Shown here piece by piece: positions 1 through 8,065 of a stretch of DNA of 64,000 nt. The first letter of the stretch is position 1. Each line of letters starts with the position of its first letter. Under the pieces are notes generated by a model, which made no database searches, was not told the DNA's origin, and worked only from the letters and a program-made list of their open reading frames with translations. The translations under genes were made by a program, and so were the position numbers. Source of the stretch: Allokutzneria oryzae (lineage in GTDB: Bacteria; Actinomycetota; Actinomycetes; Mycobacteriales; Pseudonocardiaceae); assembly GCF_042429765.1 (NCBI RefSeq), contig NZ_JBHLZU010000008.1:1-64000 (forward strand), given 5' to 3'.

Positions 1-49
1 CCAGGTGCTTCTCGACCAGATCGACAAGCCGGTTGAGTGCCGAGATCAC
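1..49 (-). CDS. AraC-type transcriptional regulator, N-terminus only (runs off window start)
   Basis: Reading the minus strand from a GTG at 49, sixteen codons remain open to the window edge and encode MISALNRLVDLVEKHL. A GGGAGG ribosome binding site lies at 53-58, just upstream. This opening resembles the first helix of AraC-family regulators of the type that begin with 'ALNRxVDxVExxL' ahead of the HTH domain. Only the start is visible, so the assignment rests on a short match plus a good initiation signal. It would be transcribed out of the window. Confidence 0.5.
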   Translation of the reverse strand, partial: MISALNRLVDLVEKHL

Positions 50-242
50 GAGGCCTCCCTTCGACGTCAACTCTGGCCGAAGGCACCCAGGCCGCGCCCG
101 ACCGCAGCGAACCGATCCGATCATTCGATCACGCGCCTGGACCGAGGCGGAGCCGCCTGGCGCGCCTTCACCACGGTCAGCGCTCGACCCGAAGCTGACC
201 CTCCACCCGTGACGAGAGCCCCGACCGCGCGGAGGCGCTCGG

Positions 243-563
243 ATGCGCGTTGGACGCCTCGCGCGTGAGCACCACCTGATCATCTCCTCGGCGATCGAGG
301 CACTGGACTGGTGTGGCTGGCGCGACACCCTGACCGGAACAGACCTGGCGGCGGCGCTGGCCCACGTCCGCGATCTGCTGAACGAGTGGATCGTCAAGCG
401 GGAGACGGTCCGGTCGTTCTCGCGGCTCGGGAGCACCGGGCACGACCGGCACCTGGTGTTCGACCTGCGGGAGCAGGTCTGGCTGGTGCTGGACCGCGCG
501 GTCGCCAACGGCAACGGCCTGCTCCGGGGCCGCGATCGCAGCCCGTGCTACGCCGTGCCGGAC
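243..563 (+). pseudogene. Unrecognised coding remnant, 3' end lost
   Basis: An open frame from ATG 243 encodes about 105 residues with natural amino-acid composition (motifs HHLIISSAIEALDW and HDRHLVFDLREQVW) before running into sequence antisense to the CoaD-like gene, where the composition becomes low quality. I read it as the front part of a gene whose 3' end was replaced by the neighbouring convergent gene. No family was recognised, and it could also be a chance frame. Confidence 0.3.
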
Positions 564-571
564 CCACATGT

Positions 572-1039
572 TCACCGACCGGGCACCGCCGGTGGAGCTC
601 CGTCCGCGGTTTGCGCGCTGATTCCCGTGGTGCGGTGCAGGTTGAGTTCGGTCAGCACCGTCGACGAGTAGTGCCCGAGCCCGGAAGTCGTCGGCAGGAA
701 GACCGTCTCCACACCACCGACCGCCGCGTTCATCATCGACAGCCTCAACTCGTCGGCAACGTCTGCCCCGGAACGCACACCCCGCACCAGCACACAAGGT
801 CCGGCATTCCGGCAGTAGTCGACCAGCAGGCCGTCCCACGAGTCCACGACAACCCCGTCGAGCCCGCTCAGACTGTCGCGCAGCATCGCGACGCGCTCGG
901 CAACGGCGAAACGCCCCGCCTTGGCGGGATTCACCGCCACCAACGCGACCACGCGCTCGAACAGCGCCGCCGCGCGCGTGATCACGTCCACATGTCCTGC
1001 GGTCACCGGATCGAACGAGCCCGCACACACCGCAATCAC
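572..1039 (-). CDS. Phosphopantetheine adenylyltransferase-like protein (CoaD family)
   Basis: CoaD transfers AMP from ATP to 4'-phosphopantetheine in coenzyme A synthesis. The 155-residue product starts with the nucleotidyltransferase signature GSFDPVTAGHVDVI (the T/HxGH ATP-binding motif, residues about 7-20), followed by a VNPAKAGRFAVAERV stretch typical of CoaD, a VRGVRSG motif that parallels RGIRT, and a C-terminal HYSSTVLTEL in place of the usual ISSSxVxE. The length matches the family (about 160). The GTG start at 1039 has an AAGGGGG ribosome binding site 11 nt upstream. The last 15 residues are unlike ordinary CoaD. Because the bacterial core gene normally lies elsewhere, I infer an accessory paralogue. 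Confidence 0.75.
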   Translation of the reverse strand: MIAVCAGSFDPVTAGHVDVITRAAALFERVVALVAVNPAKAGRFAVAERVAMLRDSLSGLDGVVVDSWDGLLVDYCRNAGPCVLVRGVRSGADVADELRLSMMNAAVGGVETVFLPTTSGLGHYSSTVLTELNLHRTTGISAQTADGAPPAVPGR

Positions 1040-1163
1040 CTTGTCAGCCCCCTTCGCACACGGAGTCGAGCGCGTCCTGTGAGCATGCCATCATCGGGGA
1101 GTCAGGACAGGTTCTGATCTGATCGCCGGATGACCCGGCTCGACGGGACGAGGGCCGAAGCTG

Positions 1164-1677
1164 ATGACGATCGTGGCCACCGGAGCGACCGTGAGCATCG
1201 GGTCCGCCGTGGTGGACGAACTCCTCAGGGCCGGTCACCGTGTGCGCGCTGACCCGTGATGCCGCCGCCGCGGGCCTGCCTGATCACGTGGAGGTCGTCG
1301 GGGGTGATCTGGCCGAACCGCGGACCGTCGAGCCGGCGTTGCGGGGAGTCACCGCGATCCACCTGCTCAGCGCCACCGGGGCGACCCCGCTCCGCTCGCG
1401 ACCGGTCCGCAGCTCGTGGAACTGGCGGGCGTGCGCAGCGCCACCGCCTTCACCACCGGCGTCGACCGCCCGGTGGAGCAGGCGGTGCGGGCGTCCGAGC
1501 CGGAGTGGACGATCCCGCTGCCGATCGACGTCATGGCCACCACGCTGGGCTGGGCCGAGTCCATCCGCACCGCAGGAGTGGTCAGGGAGCCGTACGGCGG
1601 CCGGCTAACCGCCTCGGTCGCTGTCGCCGACTTCGCCGCGGTGGTGGTGGCCACCGTGCTCGTCGACGGCGGTCAGG
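1164..1677 (+). pseudogene. NmrA-like NAD(P)-binding protein, frameshifted pseudogene
   Basis: The ATG at 1164 begins a Rossmann-type N-terminus (TGATVSIGSAVVDELLRAGH) that hits a stop near 1257. Coding then continues in another frame (ALTRDAAAAGLP, VEVVGGDLAEP) and in a third frame from about 1416 (ELAGVR, TGVDRPVEQAVRASEPEW, PIDVMATTLGWAESIR). Together these spell most of an NmrA/SDR-atypical oxidoreductase of the 'NAD(P)H-binding' type, with at least two frameshifts and a missing C-terminus. The end abuts the stop of the convergent gene at 1673. Confidence 0.7.
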
Positions 1678-2056
1678 AGGGCAGTGCCGCCGTGCCGGCC
1701 GCCGCGAGGAGCTGGATCGGGAACTCCGCGTCCGCCTGGCCGACGGCGAGCGCCACCCAGTGCCCGGCTCCGCGCGGCCAGACGAGCGCGCTGCCGCTGA
1801 GCTGGCTCAGTTCGAGCATCGGTTCCGGGGCGTCGTCTTCGTCCAGGTAGGGCGACAGCCGCACCGTCGTCGGGTTTCCCCACCGCGCCGTCAGCTCGGC
1901 GGCGAGGGCGTCGTGCGCGGCGTCGATCTCGGCCTGCGCCGCCGCGACGACCTCCTCGTCGCGATCGTCCCAGAAGTCCCTGCTCTCCTGGAGAACGAGC
2001 ACCCCCGCGTCCGACTGGAGCGCGTTCACGGCGACGAACTGGTCTGCGGTGGGCAC
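1673..2056 (-). CDS. Hypothetical protein, 127 aa
   Basis: This is a complete small acidic protein with no signal peptide or membrane segment. The N-terminal half (VAVNALQSDAGVLVLQESRDFW) looks like an alpha/beta start, and the middle is a charged helix rich in Ala, Asp and Glu. I do not recognise the family. Codon use is typical of the genome, and it is the only clearly intact frame between two pseudogenes. Confidence 0.6.
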   Translation of the reverse strand: MPTADQFVAVNALQSDAGVLVLQESRDFWDDRDEEVVAAAQAEIDAAHDALAAELTARWGNPTTVRLSPYLDEDDAPEPMLELSQLSGSALVWPRGAGHWVALAVGQADAEFPIQLLAAAGTAALPS

Positions 2057-2094
2057 ACCGCGAGGCTACCGCACCTCCGCCCGCCGTCCATCCA

Positions 2095-2580
2095 CTATGG
2101 ACTGATTCCTCGAAGCCGGTCCAGGATGACGCGTACCTCATCGCCACCCAGCGACACCAACTCCAGCACGAGCTCGTCCCCGACGGCGGCGATGGCCTCC
2201 TTCGTCGGCTTCATCCCCCGGCCGATCCCCTTGTCCTGGGACCGAATCGCACGAACGAGCGCCCCTCGCTCCGAGCACCAGCCCGCCGTGGGGGACGCCA
2301 GGTACTTCTGCCCGCTGACGAGCACGGCATCTGGCGCGCCCGCCGGGATGCCACGAGCACCAAGCAGGCGGCATCGTCGGAGAACGCGAGTTCTTCTTGT
2401 CGCACAAGGGAAACCGTGGCACCGCGAGCCGGATGGCCTGGAGGTTGGCCCCTCGGGCACAACGGCGCCCGCCTCAGCACCGGTCACCTCCGCGAGGATG
2501 TCACTGGCACGGTCGGCGAGTTCTTCCAGCACTACGAATTCCGGCAGCGCTTCGGCGACGGCCGCCGAACTCCGCGACAC
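2095..2580 (-). pseudogene. SelA-like PLP-dependent enzyme, decayed
   Basis: The open frame is 161 codons, but only its ends make sense. The start (ELADRASDILAEVTGAEAGAVV) and end (DAVLVSGQKYLASPTAG, GIGRGMKPTKEAI) match PLP-dependent enzymes of the selenocysteine synthase/D-glucosaminate-6-phosphate ammonia-lyase type, where the Lys of SGQK would bind PLP. The middle third is out of frame; a fragment such as LAFSDDAACLVLVAS is readable in another frame. The usual length is 370-400 residues, so much is deleted. I call it a pseudogene with multiple indels. Confidence 0.65.
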
Positions 2581-2611
2581 CCCCGGCAGCGTGTACGTCC
2601 CCTGGCGTTGA

Positions 2612-2857
2612 TCATCCGGGACAACCGCAGTCGCTCGTGAATCCCCATTTCCCGGCTCCTAGCGACACCCTCCGGTACCGATCGTGCTCGGCATCGGGCG
2701 CGTGCCGTTCAACGGACACCATGCCGATGTTGGCGCCCGCGTCGGGCACGGTCGCGCGTGGCGAGAAGGCGACGCGGTGGGCGAAGCAACCGCGCACCTC
2801 CTCGCACGGGAACGCGGCCTCCCACGAGTTGACGCGGTGCAGTTCGAGAGCCTTCAT
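2612..2857 (-). pseudogene. FkbM-family methyltransferase, N-terminal fragment
   Basis: The 81 codons from ATG 2857 encode LHRVNSWEAAFPCEEVRG followed by PDAGANIGMVSVERHAPDA. This is the start of an FkbM-type SAM-dependent methyltransferase, where D-x-GANIG is the SAM-binding loop. The remainder of the domain (about 200 residues) is absent and the frame ends in unrelated sequence. It lies downstream of the amidase on the same strand. Confidence 0.6.
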
Positions 2858-2990
2858 AGCTGTGCTCGGTTCCTGTCCGGACAGTGCGCTGTGACGAGCT
2901 GCGGCCGCCTCCGGTGGACAGGTCGCTACCCGTGTGGACGTCGAGCACCGCTTCGGCGGTTTCGGACCAGCCTCGGAGTTCTCGGGACGG

Positions 2991-3161
2991 TCACCGCTGG
3001 TCCTTGTGGTCGTGCGGCAGAACGGTCGTGCCCAGCTTCGGCCGCCAGGTGACGGTGAGCAGCTGGCCGTCCTCCGGCGAGGGGTTCCGGGACAGCAGGG
3101 CGATGGTGACCGGCGTGCCGAACGCGACGGTGAAGAACGGCTCCGGCGGTGGCGCGCTCAT
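2991..3161 (-). CDS. Small hypothetical protein coupled to the amidase, 56 aa
   Basis: The ATG at 3161 overlaps the amidase stop codon in an ATGA arrangement, which suggests translational coupling. The 56-residue product begins MSAPPPEPFFTVAFGTPVT and ends HDHKDQR. It has no signal peptide or membrane helix and no family was recognised. The reading frame is open for its whole length and stops at 2991. Confidence 0.45.
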   Translation of the reverse strand: MSAPPPEPFFTVAFGTPVTIALLSRNPSPEDGQLLTVTWRPKLGTTVLPHDHKDQR

Positions 3162-4999
3162 CGGCCCATCGCCTTGCGGATCGCCTCGTCACCGCGGACG
3201 GGGTCGTTGGTGGGAGCGTTGGGCGGCAGCGGGGCGGGCTTCGGGATGACCTTCCGATTCGCCGGGAGGGCGGGATCGGGCGGGGTGGCCGTGTGGTGCT
3301 CGGGGTGGTGGGCCTGGTAGTCGATCATCGCCTGGACGATCGCGGGTTCGGAGAAGCGCGGCCCCCAGAACTGCGCGGAGACCGGCAGCCCGCGCGCGAA
3401 CCCGGCGGGGAAGCTGACCATGGGCCAGCCCAGCACGTTGGGCACCTGGTAGAAGGCGCGCATCACGGGGAAGCCCGGTTCGGGCCCGGCGCGCCTTCCG
3501 ATGACGTCGGCGACGGTCATGACGAGCATGAAGTCCACACCCGCGTCGGCGAGCGCCTTGGTGTAGTTGGCGATGAGCGTCCGCCGCCGCTGTTCGCCCT
3601 CGTACCGCACGGAACCCGGGATGCCACCGAGCAGGCGGTCGGCGCTGGCGAAGCTGGGTGCGGTCTCCCCCGGCGCGCGGCGGCCGTACACGGCGGTGAG
3701 GGCGGCGACGGCCTCCGCCGAGGGGATGCCGCTCGCGCAGAACTGGGCGACCGCCTCGGCGTAGCGGACCTCGTACTTGTTGGAGTGGATCACCGCGCCC
3801 GACGGCGAGACCGGTGAACCGTCCACTGTGGCCAGCACGTCCGTCGAGCCGACGTAGGGGTTGAGCTTCGGGTCGGTGATGTCCAGTCCGGGGAACTCGA
3901 TGACCCGCGCGCCCAGCGCCCGCAGCTGCTCGGCGAGCCGGGTGAACACCTGCCGGTGCTCCGCGCCGTAGAGCGACTGGGGAGCGATCCCGGGCTTGAG
4001 CTCGTAGTTGACGTACATCCAGTCGGTCTGCGGAATACCGATCGTCAAGCCCTGCAAAGGTTTCTTGCCGACGCGCGGGACGAACGGGATGGCCGGGAAC
4101 GGGTTCGGCGCGGCCAGCGTCTGCGGGTCGCCGACCAGGTCGGGGCCCAGGATGGCGCTCAGCACCAGCGCCGAGTCCCGCGCCGACCGGGCGATCGGTC
4201 CGATGATGTCGTAGCCCGGGGCCAGCGGCATCAGCCCGGCGGCCGACACGGTGCCCGGCGAGGGCTTGATCGCGGTGGCGCCGTTGACCGCGGCCGGGCA
4301 GATGATGCTGCCGCCGGTCTCCTCACCGAGGCAGGCCGCGGCGAGCCGGGCGACCGGAGCCACTCCGGAACCCTGGCTCGACCCACCGGGAACGCGGTCG
4401 AGGTCCCACGCGTTGCCGGAGAAGGTCCCGATGACGGAATCGGAGAACTCCGAGCAGATCGTCATGCCCAGCGGCACCACCCCGGCCGCGCGCAGCCGGG
4501 CGACGGCGGTGGCGTCCCGCAGCGCGCGGTTGCCCGCGAACGCCGGAGTGCCGTCCTGCGCCATCATGCCCTTGACGCCGATGGTGTCCTTGATGCCCAT
4601 CGGGATCCCGCACAGCGGCGACACCGCCTCGCCGCGGCGGCGGTGCCCGGCGAGCCGCTCGTCGGCGGCGCGGGCGGCGGCCAGCGCGGCGGCCTCGTCG
4701 ATGCGGACGAAGGCGTTGTACAGGCCGTTGTCGCCGTAGACCTCGAAGGGGCCGTTGAACTTCGCGATGCGCGCCAGGTAGGCCCGGGTCAGCTCGACAC
4801 TGGAGGTCTTGCCCGCCCGCAGCAGCGCCGCCAGCTCGACGATCTCGTAGTCCACCAGGCGGGGCCGGTGCGGAATCTGGTCGACCGGCGGCAGGAACGC
4901 GGTGTCGGCCGCGCTCGCGGTGCCGGGAACGACGGCGAGAGCGCTACCGGCGACGGCGGTACCCAACAGTGAACGCCGACTGATTCTCATGGGTGACAC
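3158..4999 (-). CDS. Tat-exported amidase (amidase signature family)
   Basis: This is a 613-residue secreted amidase. The N-terminus carries a twin-arginine signal (ISRRSLLG, residues 6-13) and an AXA-type cleavage site after TASA. The amidase signature catalytic triad is present: Lys137 in GIPMGIKDT, cis-Ser208 in GGSSQGSG (Gln replaces the usual Gly) and nucleophile Ser231 in GEETGGSI. The family hydrolyses C-N bonds of amides; the substrate cannot be told. The length is typical of actinobacterial extracytoplasmic amidases with a C-terminal extension. The GTG start at 4999 has GAGGCGG upstream. It is divergent from the RNA ligase gene and coupled to the 56-codon ORF. Confidence 0.9.
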   Translation of the reverse strand: MSPMRISRRSLLGTAVAGSALAVVPGTASAADTAFLPPVDQIPHRPRLVDYEIVELAALLRAGKTSSVELTRAYLARIAKFNGPFEVYGDNGLYNAFVRIDEAAALAAARAADERLAGHRRRGEAVSPLCGIPMGIKDTIGVKGMMAQDGTPAFAGNRALRDATAVARLRAAGVVPLGMTICSEFSDSVIGTFSGNAWDLDRVPGGSSQGSGVAPVARLAAACLGEETGGSIICPAAVNGATAIKPSPGTVSAAGLMPLAPGYDIIGPIARSARDSALVLSAILGPDLVGDPQTLAAPNPFPAIPFVPRVGKKPLQGLTIGIPQTDWMYVNYELKPGIAPQSLYGAEHRQVFTRLAEQLRALGARVIEFPGLDITDPKLNPYVGSTDVLATVDGSPVSPSGAVIHSNKYEVRYAEAVAQFCASGIPSAEAVAALTAVYGRRAPGETAPSFASADRLLGGIPGSVRYEGEQRRRTLIANYTKALADAGVDFMLVMTVADVIGRRAGPEPGFPVMRAFYQVPNVLGWPMVSFPAGFARGLPVSAQFWGPRFSEPAIVQAMIDYQAHHPEHHTATPPDPALPANRKVIPKPAPLPPNAPTNDPVRGDEAIRKAMGR

Positions 5000-5221
5000 G
5001 AAGCCGCCTCAGTGTTCGAGCGATCGTCAATCGCAGGGTGTTGGCCATGATGACGCCGATGCCGAAAGCTAAAGACGCCCACCAACAGAGGACAGAGGTT
5101 TCACCCTCGACAGAAACGTGAACCAGGCCGCTCGAAGGTCGGTGCCACCGACGCACCGGGCAACCTGCCTACCTTGAAATGCACGAGCCTCCGCGGCCGG
5201 GCTGGTGCGAGAATGCCGACC

Positions 5222-5998
5222 ATGTCCCTGAACGTGCGCGAAGTCGACCTGGGCGCGCTCAACTCGCTGACCAAGTACCCGTCGATCCCGACCTACCACG
5301 CGCTGGACGCGGGCAACGGCGGATTGCTGGAGACCTGCGTGCGGTTCGCGGGTCCGGTGATCGGCACGGAGAAGGTGGACGGCACGAACGCGCGCGTCAT
5401 CTCGTTGCCCGGCGGTGATTTCCTGCTCGGGTCGCGGGAGGAGCTGTTGTACGCCAAGGGTGATCTCATCGGCGACCCCGCGCAGGGCATCGTGGCCGCG
5501 TTGCGGGCGTTCGCCGAGGGGCTCGCGCCGGTCACCGACGACGTGATCCGCGTGCACTACGTCGAGGTCTACGGCGGAAAGGTGACGGGGGCGAGCAAGC
5601 AGTACACAGGCAGCCGGACGACGGTCGGACACCGCATGTTCGACTGCCTGGAGCTGGCCGACCACCGGGCGATGCTGGCGAAGCCGCGGGCGGAGATCTC
5701 GGCGTGGCGCGAGGCGGGCGGCCAGCCGTTCGTGCCGGAGGGGGAACTGGTCGCGATCGCGGAGCGCGACGGGATCGACCTCGTGCCACGGTTGTTCACC
5801 CTGGATCCGGCCGACCTGCCCTGCGAGATCGACAAGATGCGGCAGTTCCTCGGCGAACGCCTGCCGACGACGCTGGTGGCGCTGGACGAGCAGGCGGGCG
5901 GCCAGCCCGAGGGCATCGTGCTGCGCAGCGCCGACCGTTCGACGATCGCGAAGGCCCGCTTCCAGGACTACGACCGAACGCTGCGCCGACGCAAGTAG
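5222..5998 (+). CDS. RNA ligase-family protein
   Basis: The 258-residue product has the nucleotidyltransferase motifs of the DNA/RNA ligase superfamily: motif I EKVDGTNAR (Lys is the adenylated residue), a motif III-like YVEVYGGKVTGA, motif IV EGIVLR and a final KARFQDYDR resembling motif V. No OB fold follows, which fits small RNA ligases that seal or repair RNA nicks. An upstream in-frame ATG at 5213 is an alternative start. The biological RNA target is unknown. It lies divergent from the amidase. Confidence 0.8.
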   Translation: MSLNVREVDLGALNSLTKYPSIPTYHALDAGNGGLLETCVRFAGPVIGTEKVDGTNARVISLPGGDFLLGSREELLYAKGDLIGDPAQGIVAALRAFAEGLAPVTDDVIRVHYVEVYGGKVTGASKQYTGSRTTVGHRMFDCLELADHRAMLAKPRAEISAWREAGGQPFVPEGELVAIAERDGIDLVPRLFTLDPADLPCEIDKMRQFLGERLPTTLVALDEQAGGQPEGIVLRSADRSTIAKARFQDYDRTLRRRK

Positions 5999-6204
5999 AG
6001 AACGGGTCGTGCGGCCTGTGGAGCTTCAGCCAGGACCAAGCGGTGGCCGCGGGCGGTGTCCACGTACTCGCGAGCCCGGTGGACCAGCCCGTCCCGGAGT
6101 TCGAAGACGAAGCAGTAGTCGTTGCCGTAGTAGCTGCCGTCGGCCACCGTGGCCGGGGAGCAGTGGCTGGCGGTGGACGACGGTGTGTGGGCGAAACGCG
6201 GCAC
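5968..6204 (-). pseudogene. SnoaL-like (NTF2-fold) protein, C-terminal remnant
   Basis: The core of this 78-codon frame, YGNDYCFVFELRDGLVHRAR followed by EYVDTARGH, is the conserved strand pair of SnoaL-like/ketosteroid-isomerase fold proteins. The N-terminal half of the domain is missing upstream of about 6150. The frame overlaps the 3' end of the RNA ligase gene by 31 nt in antisense. I interpret it as a gene scrap, not an active protein. Confidence 0.55.
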
Positions 6205-6330
6205 CGACAGGACCTGAGCTGGTCGTCTCCCCCGCGCTCCGCATCCGCTCCGGCAAACCGGTCCACTCGCTCACGCGATCAGGCGCGTCGCGTGAGCGGT
6301 GTGAAGGCTGTTCCGTGCTGACCGAGCTGC

Positions 6331-7254
6331 TCAGGAAGCCCGTCGCACGGCCTTCTCCAACTCGTCCCGGCTGAGTTTGGAGCGGCCCTTGACGTTCAGC
6401 TCCCGTGCCATCGCCACGAGTTCCGCCTTGCGCAGGCCGGACAGATCCGGCCTGCGCTTGGCCTTCCTCCCCTTGCCCCCGCGCGCGTTCTCGACGCTGC
6501 GGCGCAGGGCGTCCATCAGGTCGACGACGCCGGTCGGCTCCGGCGGCTCGGCCTCGGCGACGACCGCCTTGCCCTTCTTCTTGGCGCGCACGAGTTTGCG
6601 CACCTTGGCGGTGTAGGTGTCGCGGAAGTCTCTCGGATTCCACGGTCCGCTCATCGACTCGATGAGGCCGGTCGCCATGTCCAGCTCCTTGCCACGCGCC
6701 TTTCCCTTGCGCGGAAACACTTTCAAATCCCTCGGATCGCGGACCTCGTCGGCGAAGAACATGGTCTCCAGCAACAGGCCGCTCTCACCGGCACGCACCG
6801 CCGTGAGGTATTCCTTGCCGTGCATGACGAAAGTAGCGATCCCCGCGCGTTCCGTCTCCGACATCGCCTGCCACAGCAACCGGTACACGCGGTCATAGTG
6901 GGAGCTGGCCGGGGCGATCCAGTAGGTGCGGTCGAAGTACACCGGGTCGATCTCGTCGAGCGAGACGAACAGGGAGATCTCCAGCGTGCGCGAGCGACCC
7001 GGCGCGATCTGCGCCAGCTCCTCGGGCTCCACCACCACGTACTGCCCGTCGTCGAGCTCGTAGCCCTTGACGATGTCGGCGCGCTCGACCTCCTCACCGG
7101 TGCGCTCGTTGACCTGGCGGTTGCGGATGCGGTCCGCGGTGCCGCGCTGGAGCTGGTGGAAGTGCACGGTGTGGTCGATGGTCGCGCTGTACAGGCCCAC
7201 GGGAATGCTGACCAACCCGAACGTCACCGTGCCCGACCAGATCGCTCTCGGCAT
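6331..7254 (-). CDS. ku: Ku protein, non-homologous end joining
   Basis: Bacterial Ku binds DNA double-strand ends as a homodimer and recruits the ligase LigD. The 307-residue protein starts MPRAIWSGTVTFGLVSIPVG, the hallmark Ku N-terminus; the longer upstream frame (to 7326) lacks homology, so I set the start at ATG 7254. The Ku core is followed by a Lys/Arg-rich tail and a SAP-like helix pair (LRKAELVAMARELNVKGRSK) thought to modulate DNA binding. No intact ligD is in the window; only a ligase fragment at 47.9 kb. A small secreted-protein gene lies upstream on the same strand. Confidence 0.95.
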   Translation of the reverse strand: MPRAIWSGTVTFGLVSIPVGLYSATIDHTVHFHQLQRGTADRIRNRQVNERTGEEVERADIVKGYELDDGQYVVVEPEELAQIAPGRSRTLEISLFVSLDEIDPVYFDRTYWIAPASSHYDRVYRLLWQAMSETERAGIATFVMHGKEYLTAVRAGESGLLLETMFFADEVRDPRDLKVFPRKGKARGKELDMATGLIESMSGPWNPRDFRDTYTAKVRKLVRAKKKGKAVVAEAEPPEPTGVVDLMDALRRSVENARGGKGRKAKRRPDLSGLRKAELVAMARELNVKGRSKLSRDELEKAVRRAS

Positions 7255-7357
7255 GCTCGTCCTCCTCGGCTCCCGCGAGGAATACCCGTGTTCGGCGCGT
7301 TTCAGCCGCTCGACCTTCTCCGCCACGGCGGGCTCTCCGGCCGGGCTCGGACAAGGG

Positions 7358-7660
7358 TCAGCACAGACCGATGTACCAGGCGTTCTGAACGACCTTCGTG
7401 GTACCGAGGTAGTACACCCAGTTCGTCACGCCCGCCGAGGTACAGAAGTAGTCGTCCTTGTGCGAGATGTAGTCGACCCAGATCTTGACCCTCGTGTCGC
7501 CGCAGTGACGATATTTCGCATCCCTGCCGAGATTGTCCACAAAGTACCCGCACTGAAGGGAGTTCGTCGCTGACGGCGCCGCACTCGCAGCTGTGATCAT
7601 GGATGTCGTGGCGATGACCGTCGCCGCGATCGCGATGGTGGCCTGAAGAGTCCTGCACAT
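7358..7660 (-). CDS. Small secreted 4-Cys protein, family A member 1
   Basis: This is a 100-residue protein with a signal peptide (hydrophobic residues about 5-28, cleavage near AASA). The mature part reads CGYF, then KYRHC, VKIWV, a third Cys in YFCTSAG and a C-terminal WYIGLC ending on Cys. The same four-Cys pattern with a terminal Cys recurs in the products at 12470, 48336, 59899 and 61633. The pattern suggests two disulphides in a compact extracellular beta-rich fold. It may correspond to the family annotated DUF6355 ('natural product biosynthesis protein'); I recall that name and have not verified it. AGAGGAA lies just before ATG 7660. Confidence 0.8.
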   Translation of the reverse strand: MCRTLQATIAIAATVIATTSMITAASAAPSATNSLQCGYFVDNLGRDAKYRHCGDTRVKIWVDYISHKDDYFCTSAGVTNWVYYLGTTKVVQNAWYIGLC

Positions 7661-7997
7661 GACGTTCCTCTTTTCGTGCCGGAGGAGCTGGGCACGCAGG
7701 ACGGTAACCGCAGAAAAAGAAGAAGGTCAGCAACTTCAGACACACCTGAAAGAATCACGGAATTCAAGATCGATTTCGAGCGCCCGGAGGAACACGAAAG
7801 GTCCCCGCGATTCTCACTGGACGCGGCACGCGTCGGACTGTCCTCGCGGACTCTGCGGGTATTCGCCCGCTACTGCGGATGTGGTCACCGTGCGCGCCGT
7901 CAGAGGATGTTCAAGGGGTCGTTGGGGGTTCGTGGAGTCGGGCGATCCGGCGCCGCACCCCTCTGGCTTGGGGTGAGTGAGCGGATTTGCGGGGCCA

Positions 7998-8027
7998 GGG
8001 CAGCGACTGGGCTCCGCTGGCGTGGGG
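7998..8027 (+). repeat. 30-bp direct repeat, copy 1
   Basis: These 30 bases are identical to 9510-9539 (core GGGCAGCGACTGGGCTCC). This copy lies in non-coding sequence 39 nt before the start of the ADP-ribosylglycohydrolase gene. Exact 30-mers do not recur by chance 1.5 kb apart, so it marks a duplication or recombination scar. Confidence 0.7.
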
Positions 8028-8065
8028 AGCGGGCGTCTGTGGCCGGCGGCATTAGGGTTGGGGCT

